From positions 2,172,751-2,236,750 of the forward strand of contig OZ037773.1 in the NCBI GenBank assembly GCA_964035545.1: a stretch of 64,000 bases of DNA. The letters run 5' to 3'. The notes below the pieces were generated by a model. It did no database searches and was not told the DNA's origin. It worked only from the letters and a program-made list of their open reading frames with translations. A program made the position numbers and the translations under genes. Source of the stretch: Bugula neritina. Taxonomy: Eukaryota > Bryozoa > Gymnolaemata > Cheilostomatida > Bugulidae. Each line of letters begins with the position of its first letter. The stretch's first letter is position 1. Positions 24,666 through 35,900 of the stretch are shown here, piece after piece.

Positions 24666-24806
24666 TAAAATAAGACATTTAAAAGGTGATTTTACCACTT
24701 TAATTCATACACATATGCACATAAAATAATGTTATGTCTTTGAGGGCCACATAAATGTAAGCTGGTGGCCACATCTGGCCCTCGGACTGCCTGTTGGAAA
24801 GCCCTG
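24663..24806. mobile_element. hAT-like element, truncated copy 2
   Basis: Only the right half is present. It begins at the TATAAAATAAGACATTTAAA segment shared with copy 1 and ends GGCCACATCTGGCCCTCGG ... GCCCTG. The left half is replaced by the (TA)n tract. Confidence 0.75.
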
Positions 24807-24895
24807 CTTTAGATAGTAGCTATACTTAACTAAAACTTCAGGTTAATAATATTGTGTTTATTAGAAGTAATGATGTCATATATTTAAAAATCACT

Positions 24896-25150
24896 CATAC
24901 TCTTTCTAGTAAAATGGTTTCCAATATGATTACCCAGCCAACAGTTTATACCAGCATTGGGTAGAGAGTAGACAACTCTAGATAAAAACAATTTGTAAAG
25001 AATGTACAGGATGTGATGTGGGCAGGAGTTGTGTGGTTGTAGATACTATGATCTGTTTGACTAGATTGTTTAAAGTAGAGACAGGGGAATACATGTGTTA
25101 GAAATAAACATGTCCTACGTTTGTTTAATAATTGTTTAGGAATTTTTATG
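24896..25150 (+). repeat. Dispersed repeat R3, copy 2
   Basis: Counterpart of 12060-12325 in the same orientation. Together with R1 it shows that parts of 10.2-12.3 kb and 24.1-25.2 kb are copies of one ancestral segment; the H2B pseudogene part is missing here. Confidence 0.85.
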
Positions 25151-25767
25151 AGTAGTAATTTGTATTTTAAATATACATGCATAGATTCCACTGTCAGTTA
25201 TAATGCATTATAAATATTTTTTAAAGATTTTGGTGGTTCCTCATAATAAATGTATTTTTATAGAGAGTCTAAGCTATGAGAAAATTGCTTATGCAGCCTA
25301 ATAGCTTGCATATATGGCTTACTCCAGTTAAAACCATATTAAAATAATAATTACGTATAATAAATCTGTATGTTTATAGTTTCTTAAATGTAGTTAAACA
25401 TTTGTATATTGTTGAGGTTTTAATAAACTTAGGAAAAATTGCTCTAGCAAATATATTAGAGTGCCATGCAAGCGAAATTTTAGAAAAATTACCACCCAAA
25501 TTTGAACACATTTGTAGGATAAATGTTTCACCTTGCTTGCTCCTAAAAGTAAGCTTTTTATGTAGTTGAATTAGATTTTTATTTATAGTATGCTATCTAG
25601 CTAAAAAATTCAAGCTGTAAGTTTTGCTTTTATTGAAGGACAAATAATATACATATATGGGAAAGTTTATAATATATCTTTTTATAGCACAGGATGTAAC
25701 CTATAATATAGTGCAGATATTTAAACTTATATAACTGACGCATTTGAATTAGTATGAGCCAATATTA
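25151..25767. other. AT-rich, no gene seen
   Basis: No supported feature. Confidence 0.4.
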
Positions 25768-26146
25768 CATAATATATATATGTTATACTTTTTGTAATGA
25801 AGCTGATCCACTACTGGTGTAGAACTTTCTAGATAGTCTAGACAAGTATTATCCGCAGATTATTGGTGTAAGTTAGGAATCCTATCATATCTACTATTCA
25901 ACTCACAGTTCTTATAACTCTGTTTGTATAATGGTGTAACCAGGCAAAATTTGAACATATTTGCAATGAGCTCCATGCAAAGCTGCAACACACTGTCCAT
26001 GTTTATAGACAACAGCACCTCAACAAGTTGCATCAGGTGTCTGCTTGAAAATAATTATTTTGATTTGTGAAATCTACCTGTAATATTTACTGTGATTTTT
26101 ACAGCCTGCAGGGATTGATAATTACTGGAATGCAGGTTTTGCTTGA
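25768..26146 (+). repeat. Inverted repeat around H2B, left arm
   Basis: Reverse complement of 27633-28010 with indels. Shared landmarks are ACCTCAACAAGTTGCAT, TTTATAGACAACAGCACCT, ATCATATCTACTATTCAACT and CTGGAATGCAGGTTTT. The arms flank the histone H2B gene with a spacer of about 1.5 kb. Confidence 0.85.
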
Positions 26147-26551
26147 TTGAAAATGATACTTTGTTTTTTTTTCTATTTATGTATAATACTGGTTTAGATT
26201 TTAAATAGAATAAGTTGCCGAGTGAATTGTAAATTTTATACAGCCCAATATATATTTACAAATTTTATCTATTTTTAACCCTTCCGGATCAGTGAACCAT
26301 AAAATATGTATATGTCCTACTCAATATCCACAAATCAATGGACCAAGTAAAGTGCTTCAACTATATAGCCTTAACAATAGCGCTTAAGTTAAGCTTCTAG
26401 TTTTCAGCCAAACAACTTAAAAATTTCGTAAGCATTGTTAATAGTGTATAGCTTAGTAATTTATGGATAATTATCGACAATAAATATGGGTAAATAAATA
26501 GCTACCAAGCCAAGTGCTATATTATGAAGCAGTCATTTTTCGCAAGTATAA

Positions 26552-26690
26552 AATTTGCACAGGTAAAAAATTGCACAGATAAAATTTGTGCAGGTAGAAA
26601 TTGCACAGGTAATAATAGAAAAATTGGAAAAGTAGGTAATACTTGTGGGCCGGTTGTTTGGTGTGGGGGTTTCTGGTGAAGGGTGGGGGG
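26552..26690. mobile_element. MITE family A, copy 3 (one end)
   Basis: Contains several GCACAGGTAAAAATTG and GCACAGGTAATAATAG-type subterminal units, then AAAAGTAGGTAATAC, then a G-rich core (GTGGGGGTTTCTGG). The opposite TIR is not visible, so this is a partial or diverged copy. Confidence 0.5.
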
Positions 26691-26782
26691 GTTGAATGTT
26701 GAATGCACTGAACTGGAATATTATTGAGTTCGATGGTTGAATGCTTGCTCTTGCAGTTTCGCATGACTGCATTGTATAAGAT

Positions 26783-26926
26783 ATGCAAATTAGATTGTTC
26801 TACGAGTTTCATTGGTCTATGACAAATAATTGTTTTCAATGCAAACATTAGGGCACACTGAGACGCCAGTTTACGCAACCGCTATCTGATTATATAATTT
26901 CTAACTACTGTTTATACATATAAATA
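26783..26926 (+). promoter_or_regulatory. Histone H2B promoter elements
   Basis: ATGCAAAT at 26783-26790 is the inverted H2B octamer (ATTTGCAT). ATTGG at 26811 is an inverted CCAAT box. TATAAATA at 26919-26926 is a TATA box about 98 bases before the start codon. This set is the known layout of replication-dependent H2B promoters. Confidence 0.8.
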
Positions 26927-27023
26927 CAGATCGATCTAGGATCTGAACATCATTTAGCATCAAACTGCTGTTGCAGTCATTACATCGAGAGCAAGCATTC
27001 AACATTATCGTTAATTGAACAGC

Positions 27024-27398
27024 ATGACTCCTAAAGTTAGCTCTAGAGGTGCCAAGAAAGCAGGAAATGCTAAAGTAGCCCGAACTGCCGGTGATAAGAA
27101 AAAGAAGAGGAAAAGAAAAGAAAGCTTTTCGATTATATATATCTATAAAGTACTGAAGCAAGTGCACCCAGACACTGAGTTATCTGGAAAATCCATTACC
27201 ATCATGAACAGCTTTGTCAATGATATGTTTGAAAAGATTGCTGGTGAAACGTCACAATTAGCTCACTACAACAAGCGATCCACCATAGCAAGTCGAGAGA
27301 TACAAACTGCTGTGAGACTGATTCTGCCAGGAGAGTTGGCTAAGCATGCAGTGTCTGAGGGCACAAAGGCTGTAACTAAATACACCAGCTCCAAGTAA
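27024..27398 (+). CDS. Histone H2B (replication-dependent, divergent)
   Basis: Intronless 124-residue protein. The ATG at 27024 is chosen because it gives the expected H2B N-terminus; the upstream in-frame codons are not conserved. The basic tail ([10 protein letters not shown]) leads into the histone fold [13 protein letters not shown], then [16 protein letters not shown], then [18 protein letters not shown], and the C-terminal helix ends [19 protein letters not shown]2B pairs with H2A in the nucleosome. Compared with the usual animal sequence it has unusual residues: FSIIYIY for [17 protein letters not shown] for GISSKAMSIMN, and VRLIL for VRLLL. Promoter boxes upstream and the 3' stem-loop downstream support S-phase expression. 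It is a solitary histone gene: no H2A, H3, H4 or H1 lies nearby. It lies between the arms of an inverted repeat, and two H2B pseudogenes lie elsewhere in the window. Confidence 0.96.
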   Translation: MTPKVSSRGAKKAGNAKVARTAGDKKKKRKRKESFSIIYIYKVLKQVHPDTELSGKSITIMNSFVNDMFEKIAGETSQLAHYNKRSTIASREIQTAVRLILPGELAKHAVSEGTKAVTKYTSSK

Positions 27399-27427
27399 TC
27401 TCTCCAAGCTCCGCTACTAACCCCAAC

Positions 27428-27443
27428 GGCCCTTTTCAGGGCC
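27428..27443 (+). terminator. Histone mRNA 3' stem-loop
   Basis: GGCCCTTTTCAGGGCC, a six-base stem with a TTTC-type loop, 30 bases after the H2B stop codon. It matches the canonical signal bound by stem-loop binding protein for non-polyadenylated histone mRNA. No strong purine-rich U7 site is obvious in the next 25 bases. Confidence 0.95.
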
Positions 27444-27632
27444 ACTAATGTTAACTTGTAGAGTTGTTCAAACTTATGAATAATAAATTATTGATAAACC
27501 TTCTAGATATATATTGGGCTCTATAAAATTTGCAATGCACTCACTTATTAACATGTTCTACTTAAAATCTAAACTATGTAGAGTAGTGAATAAACAACTG
27601 AATAAAAAGTATAATCTTCTACCAGGCTTTTA

Positions 27633-28010
27633 AAACCTGCATTCCAGTAATTGTCAATCCCAAGGCTATAAAAGTCACAGCAAACATTATGAGCAGACTT
27701 CACAAATCAAAGTAATTATGTTAAAGCAGACCCATTATGCAACTTGTTCAGGTGCTGTTGTCTATAAACATGCATCAGATAGCACCCTATATAGCTACTG
27801 TTCAGATTTTACCTGCAGCCACACTATTACAAAAATAGAGTTATAAGAGCTGTGAGTTGAATAGTAGATATGATAGGATTTATAACTTATATCCCAATAA
27901 TCTATAGATAATACTTGTCTAGACTCCAGAAAATTTTACACCAGCAGTGGACCTGGTGGAAACTAGCATCAGCATTTTCCTTACAAAAAGTGTAATATAT
28001 ATTATGTAAT
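27633..28010 (-). repeat. Inverted repeat around H2B, right arm
   Basis: Reverse complement of 25768-26146. Confidence 0.85.
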
Positions 28011-28149
28011 TATTCCACACATAATGAGTGCAGGGCTAATAATATATCTACAGCAAGTCATTATCTGCTCAGCTTTAGTTTAACAGGTTAAGCTGATTTA
28101 TTTTACATCAGCTCATCATGCCAGAGCTGTTCTAAATTAACCATAATAT

Positions 28150-28490
28150 GTTTACGGCTTGTCACCTCAAAAAGTTGCACTGGAAAATGTCAAAAGTCTA
28201 TAACACAGATTTGGTGAAAACACTACCACAAATTAATCCTTAGCTACATCTATTCCAATTATCAAGATGTAATAAAATATTGGTGTAAGAGGTTTGTTAC
28301 TCATTGTGAGCATTAAATTACCGTTGCGGCTATGACGAAACAATAAAACCAACGGGCTAGTCTTTTCATTGCATCAGTATAAATTCAAGAGTTGCCCCCT
28401 CATAAGCACAGAACAAAACTAACAGTATGCATACACATATACATAATAATGTATATTAACTAAACTTAAACTAGTCGGAGAAGATGGTTT
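28150..28490. repeat. Duplicated block D, copy 1
   Basis: Shares with 29450-29775 the segments ATTGGTGTAAGA, GGGCTAGTCT followed by CTTCATTGCATCA-like sequence, and a (CATATA)n then CTAAACYTA stretch. Weak membrane-like frames on the minus strand are not conserved between the copies. Confidence 0.65.
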
Positions 28491-29449
28491 ACTTAAAGTG
28501 AATCAAAACTTCTTCTTGCATCTAAATCTAAACATTTTGGTATTTTATTGATGTTGATTCATTTCAAAATAGTATGATTTTGCTAAATATTTGTAAGGAA
28601 AACAATTTTGTATGTAAAATAGCCAATAGAATATGCAATAATAAGAAATGCAAAGTTATCAGGGGAGATTATTACGAGATAAATTAGATAAAAATATGTT
28701 TAGGTTAATGAAAACAAATATTTGAAAAAACCTAAAACCATGCAAGTGTTTATAGTTATAAAAATATTATAACTTTTAGGCAAGAAAATGAACGTCTGCA
28801 GTGTTTGCAGACAGAGAAGATAATTGCTCAGAAATTGGGCCATGGTCAGATTTACATTTTTAAGCCACCAATCTTTTTCATAACCTTTTTCCTTTGATAA
28901 CTTTGTATAGAGTAGCTGCATAAACATTGAGCATCTTTCCATGCGTCGACTGTTTCTTTCTGGGCTACAAACAAATGACGTTATTTCATTTCATGATACA
29001 GAAATGTTTGATGGGAATATAAATGCTGATGACATTAAAACTAAACTGTAAGAACAATAGATTCAATATCAATACACAACACAATATTTTTAAACCAGAT
29101 CAAAAGTTGTAAATTTTTGCTTTAGAAAATTATGAGCACTAATATGATGTAATATAAGAATTTTGTGTTTGTGGGCTTTGCACCTTTCTGGTATTTGCAA
29201 ATATATATAATTCCATATAATAATTATATATAAGAATTGCTTGATCAAAGTTATCTAAAGACTTCCAATGTTATAATATAGCTGAATTCTTTTTGTGACA
29301 ATTTAAACAGTCAACTGATTTAATTTGTATACTTGTACGAATAGAACACATACAAATGATTTTATTTTGGTATTATTTCAAATTGACAATTCATCCAACA
29401 TGAATAGTATGTTTTTTATATTTACTTTTGAGTTCAAGGCGATTATAAT
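28491..29449. other. AT-rich, no supportable gene
   Basis: A minus-strand frame around 28700-28942 has protein-like composition but no family match and no partner exons in phase. Confidence 0.3.
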
Positions 29450-29775
29450 TTTATGAGCCGAAGCCTCAAAAAGTCACTCAAGAAATTTTTAGAATAGAAA
29501 AAATAAATAATTTGTGAAATGTTTGAAACATCCCGAAGTCATCAACTCCTGGTTAAAGTCTAACAGCTCACTGTAAACAAGAATTCCAATCATCAGGAGA
29601 TTATAGTAAAACATTGGTGTAAGACATTTATCACTGATTGCATTTACTGTTGCAGCTCCAAGAAAATACAACAACTGGGCTAGTCTCTTCATTGCATCAA
29701 TATAATTTAAGGAGAGAACAGAGCTCACCATATACATATATATTTACTAAACCTACTCTAGTCAAGAAATAGTAA
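29450..29775. repeat. Duplicated block D, copy 2
   Basis: Counterpart of 28150-28490. A minus-strand frame of about 80 codons here is hydrophobic. It could be an exon, but the other copy has stops in the same place. Confidence 0.6.
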
Positions 29776-30008
29776 AAGAACAAACAACAGCTAGCATTAA
29801 AAACAGTTGTTATACTATAGCTTGGTATACCATACTTCACTATAATATACTATTAGTCTTTACCTTTGTATAGGTTGATATTTCATACTTTTACAAACCA
29901 CTTTTGCAGATTTAAATAATGGTAAACTCTCAGAAATGATCTGTGACATAATTATATTTTTATTATCACTATATGAAAATTAAAAGCAAAACACATCTTC
30001 ATGATTGA

Positions 30009-30365
30009 CCAATGGAACTAGTAGAACTATCTAATTTGCATATATAAACACAAGTAACTGTGGGAGCTTGCATTCAGCATAGTTATTTACTAGCACATCA
30101 TCATGCCTCCAAAGGCTACTGTAAAAATATCAAGAAAAAGAGAAAAAAGTGATGGTACCTACATTACACCTATAGGCTAAGGTGTTGAAGCAAGTGCACC
30201 CAGACAAGCAGGTGTGTCCAGCAGACCCATGGCCATCATGCATGGACAGGTTTGTAAATGACTTATTTCAAAGAATAGCTGTAGCCTGGAGATGCCTCCA
30301 GCAGGTTTGCTAGGTACAACAGATTGTCACGGATCACCAGCAGAGATTGCAGATTTGAAATAAGC
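30009..30365 (+). pseudogene. Histone H2B pseudogene 2 with preserved promoter
   Basis: The promoter has CCAAT (30009), the H2B octamer ATTTGCAT (30034-30041) and TATATAAA (30041-30048). The ATG at 30103 begins MPPKATVKISRKRE, like an H2B tail, then frameshifts and stops. Later pieces read VLKQVHPDK and DRFVNDLFQRIA in other frames. The C-terminus is lost and there is no 3' stem-loop. It arose by segmental DNA duplication rather than retroposition, because promoter and flank were copied with it. Confidence 0.87.
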
Positions 30366-30469
30366 AGGCATAAAACTGGTTCATGCATTGTTATGTTTCA
30401 GCTACTCACTCTGTTTGTCTCATAGTATTGCTCTCTATTATTAAATGGTGCGTCTATATCTAGAAAAGC

Positions 30470-30750
30470 TAGTGGGCATAAAACTTTTTAATTAGTAAAA
30501 TTAAAAGAATTAAATTAAATTTTTTCTTCAAATTTAATAATTATAATCTTGAAAATTTCTTGTTTTTCTTGTTAAATTATGTAATAATAAAAGATGCAAT
30601 ATTCATTAGGGGAGGTTATTACAAAGTAAATGACAAAAGATGCACACACTAGATATAAATGGACAAAATTCTCACAATTTAAATGCTAGCTGTTGTGAAA
30701 AAATCTTTTTGTAAAATTCTTATACATATTTTATAATAACATGAATATCA
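30470..30750 (+). repeat. Duplicated block downstream of H2B pseudogene 2
   Basis: Counterpart of 11690-12000 in the same position relative to the pseudogene. Confidence 0.8.
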
Positions 30751-31291
<541 letters not shown>

Positions 31292-31309
31292 TGAAGTGCA
31301 CAAAGGTGA

Positions 31310-31311
<2 letters not shown>

Positions 31312-31407
<96 letters not shown>

Positions 31408-31426
31408 ACATATATATATATATACA
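31312..31426. repeat. (TA)n microsatellite
   Basis: About 115 bases of nearly pure TA just right of the LINE fragment; it may be the element's 3' tail. Confidence 0.95.
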
Positions 31427-32979
31427 ATAACAATATAATAACAATATAGTTCATATCAAATAATGTTATGCAATGGTATTTGATACTGCGACTGCTTTCT
31501 ATAAAACATTTTATAGTTGTACCATTTTTAGGTAATATAAATGAGGATGGAAACTTGTGGTTAATTTTATATTCCTGTTATCATAAAATATGAATATAAA
31601 TTTCACAAAAAGCTTTATACAATATCAAGATATTCATATATTTTAGCTATCATCTACAGACTGTGTGAGGGTCGTACAATTTTGTTTTTTTTTTAATTTG
31701 TGACGACAAATTTTGGAATTTCTGATCACCTGTTTCCAGTCGGCTCTGTAATCCTTGTATTACAAAACTAACAGTATTGCTGACTTTCATTGCATGCTAT
31801 TCTTAGCTACTGCAACACTCATGCTGTGTAATAACTGGGCTAGCTTCATGATGAAAGAGTGTTGCAGCAGCTAAGGATAGCATGTGCCGGGGAATTTTTA
31901 AATTATTTTTCTTGAGTAGAATTTAAAGCTTATTTGACAGTTTATAGAGTACCGAGTAGCTTTCAGTTAAAGTAATATGAGCCTATGCAATCTCTGCCAG
32001 CATTAATCTTGCTCTAACAGATTATATTGATTTCAGTATTGATTAATCAAATTTAGGATGTCAATGTTTTCACAAACTGCTGCTTTTTCAATAAAATGCA
32101 TTTTTCATTTTCAACGAATGAAAATTTATCTAATCATAAATGAAAACAAAGGTCACTGTATTATTGCTGTTTTAGAAAAGATTAAATCGAAAAAGCTGAA
32201 AACGATATTGGAAGTTGAAGATCAAATGAACTCAATACAGAAACAGAGGGCTGTTACTACTCATACGAATAAAAGTATTTACTGGTTATAGCATATGCAT
32301 GGAATTTCTGCTAAAAATAATGATAATAGTATTAGACCATCGGCAATAATAGTTAAAACTTTAACTTATGTCTGCTAAATTGTGAAAATGTGCTATTTTA
32401 ATGTTTTATTTCAAAACCATAATTATTATAATTGATTCATTTTTGTCAAATTTATTTTATTTAGAAACAAAACAGTGTCAAGAAAATATGACATTTAGAA
32501 ATATACGATGCTTGCATGTTATATATTAGGGTGAATAAAATTGCGGACAAAAAATAAGCCATTACAAAAAAGGTGAATTGTCTTTTTGATTATCATACTA
32601 TAAATCATAATACAAAAATAAATATAGAATATGTATAGCAATGCTAAAGTATTGTTTATAAAGCAAAGATTTTATCTCAACCAAAGCGTTCAGTAAACAA
32701 ATAAAATTCCTTGAGAGAAAATTGGAATAGAGTTGTACACAAGGAGTAGAAGGTCTTATCAAGTAATCAATAACGGAAAGTTCAGTTAGAAATGCTTGTC
32801 AACAGCCAATCAAATTTCAGATCTCAACCAGTAGGCATTTGGCTACAGTTAATGTTTTTGTGCCTCAACTTAAATAAGTTTAGTTAAGTAATATAGGCTT
32901 AGAGTTTTATGTTAAGGGAAATAGTTGGTTAAACTCAGCCATCTGGATAGAAAGAGAATATGAAGTGATGGAACTGATT

Positions 32980-35900
32980 CTACCAGCGTTTTCCTTGCCT
33001 GAGGTGGCAGTCATAAGTACCCTTGCCATGCTTATTCTTTATAATCCAGAAAGAATCAGTGATTTTCCCATTCAGTTCATCATCAACCTACACAATATTC
33101 ACACAAATAGAGAACAGGGAATATAAATATGAATGCATAAAAATTGTGTGAATATTTGTTGAATGACTTGGGACCAGAAGGGCAATTATTGATTTTGAAT
33201 GACTGTATTGATAATCATGGCATGCCGACATATTAATGAAAACACACAATAAAACTTTCCCATGTCGTTATTTTAATATTCATCACTTACCCATTCAACA
33301 AATATGTGGGTGGAGTTACTGATATGGAACTTATTGTACCCATAGTTACGGACTCGATATGCACTCCAGAAAGGTTCGTCTTTGGTGAAAGGACTGTGCT
33401 CAGCATACATCCCCTGTAAATAGTAAGTATATACATCCCATGTAAATAGTAAGTATATACATCCCATATAAATAGTAAGTATGTACATCCCATGTAAATA
33501 GTAAGTATGTACATCCCATATAAATATTAAGTATATACATCCCCTGTAAATAGTAAGTATATACATCCCATGTAAATAGTAAGTATATACATCCCCTGTA
33601 AATAGTAAGTATATACATCCCATGTAAATAGTAAGTATATACATCTCCTGTAAATAGTAAGTATATACATCCCATGTAAATAGTAAGTATGTACATCCCC
33701 TGTAAATAGTAAGTATGTACATCCCATGTAAATAGTAAGTATATACATCCCATGTAAATAGTAAGTATATACATCCCATATAAACAGTAAGTATATACAT
33801 CACATGTAAATAGTAAGTATATACATCCCATGTAAATAGTAAGTATATACATCCCATGTAAATAGTAAGTATGTACATCCCATGTAAATAGTAAGTATAT
33901 ACATCCCATGTAAATAGTAAGTATGTACATCCCCTGTAAATAGTAAGTATGTACATCCCATGTAAATAGTAAGTATATACATCCCATGTAAATAGTAAGT
34001 ATATACATCCCATATAAATAGTAAGTATGTACATCCCATGTAAATAGTAAGTATATACATCCCCTGTAAATAGTAAGTATATACATCTCCTGTAAATAGT
34101 AAGTATATGCATCCCCTGTAAATAGTAAGTATATACATCCCATGTTTGTTTGTTTGTTTGTTTGGTTTATTTCATCAAAGGTATTTAATAACACAAGGAC
34201 ATTAGAAAATGCCAAGGAGGCGATGATGAGGCCCATTGCGCTATAGCCTAGCTAGTCATGCGCGGGCCAACACGAGCTGACAGCGACTCTATCCAGAAAA
34301 ATACAAAAAAAATACAACTATTCTAACAGATAAAGCCTCAGCTTCCTCCCAAATTCATTAGGGTTGCTAATTGACCGTAAAGGGATTGGCAGTTCATTCC
34401 ATAGTGCCACCTCCTGATAACAGTTTCTTCTGTGACCTGCTGCTGTTTGAGAGTGAGGAAGGGGGAGATTTATGAATGATTGACGTGTATTGATAGAGTG
34501 AGTGGGAAAAAAATTGTCAGAGTAGAAAAAAGAATGAGCTTTCTTTAACACTTTAAAACGGTAAATCTGGTATATTGAGAGAACTTTATGCTTAGTAAAT
34601 AGAGGCGCTGATGGATGGTCAAACGGTTTTTTGTTCATGATACGCATTACCTTTTTTTGAAAAATAAAAATCTTGTTTAGATGGGTATTAGCTGCATTTC
34701 CCCAGGCCTCTGCACAATAATTTAACTTGGAATTGATGAAAGAATTATATATCAAAAGTAAAATTTTTTGAGGGAGATATTCAGAACATCGGTATATTAA
34801 TCCACTAAGTGGTCGTAATTTTGTAAGTAGGTTTGAGATGTGCAAGCTCCAATTTAAATTTTTATCTATTTGTACACCTAGAAAAGTTATGCTGTTAGAG
34901 TAATTTATAGGTCTTCTATTTAATAATATACAGTTTTCTAGAATTTGAAAAGGATTTTGGTAGTTTTTTAAAACAATATAGTTGCATTTTTCATAGTTTA
35001 TAGTGAGTTTGTTTTTATTGCACCAAATTGACAGAGAGTTTAGATCTTGATTTATAGCTTCCAAATGGGAGTTCAAATCTTTTGATTCAAAAAATAAATT
35101 AGTGTCGTCGGCATAGAAAATGGGATTAAAAAGTTTAAATTGTTGAGCAAGATCGTTTATATATATCAAAAATAAGGTAGGGCCCAAGACAGATCCCTGG
35201 GGAACCCCACAGGTCACTGATCGTGAACTTGATAAGGTTGCATTTACTAGTGTGGAATGACTTCGGTTTGATAGGTAGTTAGCAACCCATGACACTGTGG
35301 ATTCACTAAAACCAAGTTTTCTCATTTTTGCAAGTAAAATATTGTGATTTATGGTGTCAAAAGCCTTACTAAAATCTATAAAAATTCCGAGAACGCAATT
35401 TCCATTGTTAAAAGCTTCGAGCGTATTATTTTTAAATTTAACAACAGCATCTGCAGTACTTAAATTTTTTCGAAAGCCATATTGATTCTTAGAAATCAAA
35501 TTTTTAGATTCTAAAAAGTTTAAAATTTGATTGTTAACAATTTTTTCAAGTATTTTACTAAAAATGGGGAGGATTGAAATAGGGCGGTAGTTTTCACATC
35601 TGTCATGAGAACCTTTTTTGTAGAATGGTAATATTTTAGCAGTTTTAATTTGCGCTGGAACAATTTTTTCTTCTATGCTTTTGTTAAATAAATAGGCAAG
35701 TGGTGTAGATAGTGAAATTTTGCAAAATTTGATAAGTTTAGTCGGGATATTGTCTAAACCTATAGCTTTCTTGGAATCTAGTTTTTCAATGATCTCAATT
35801 ATTTGAGATTCATCAGTTTTTTTTAAATGAAATTCTTCTTTAGTAATATTTGTCAACATTGAGTAGGTATCGGAGTTCGAATTTGTAAAATTTGAAGCTA

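Noticed and set aside
24298-24729. Tyr/Ile-alternating frames on both strands
   Set aside because: Translation of the (TA)n tract. The same applies at 30720-31022, 31182-31454 and 55555-55782.
28700-29737. Possible minus-strand exons (28700-28942 and 29489-29737)
   Set aside because: Protein-like composition, but no family match, no phase-compatible partners, and stops in the duplicated copy of the second one.
33414-34142. CRISPR-like regular array
   Set aside because: Units are contiguous 26-bp tandem copies without unique spacers, in an animal intron.
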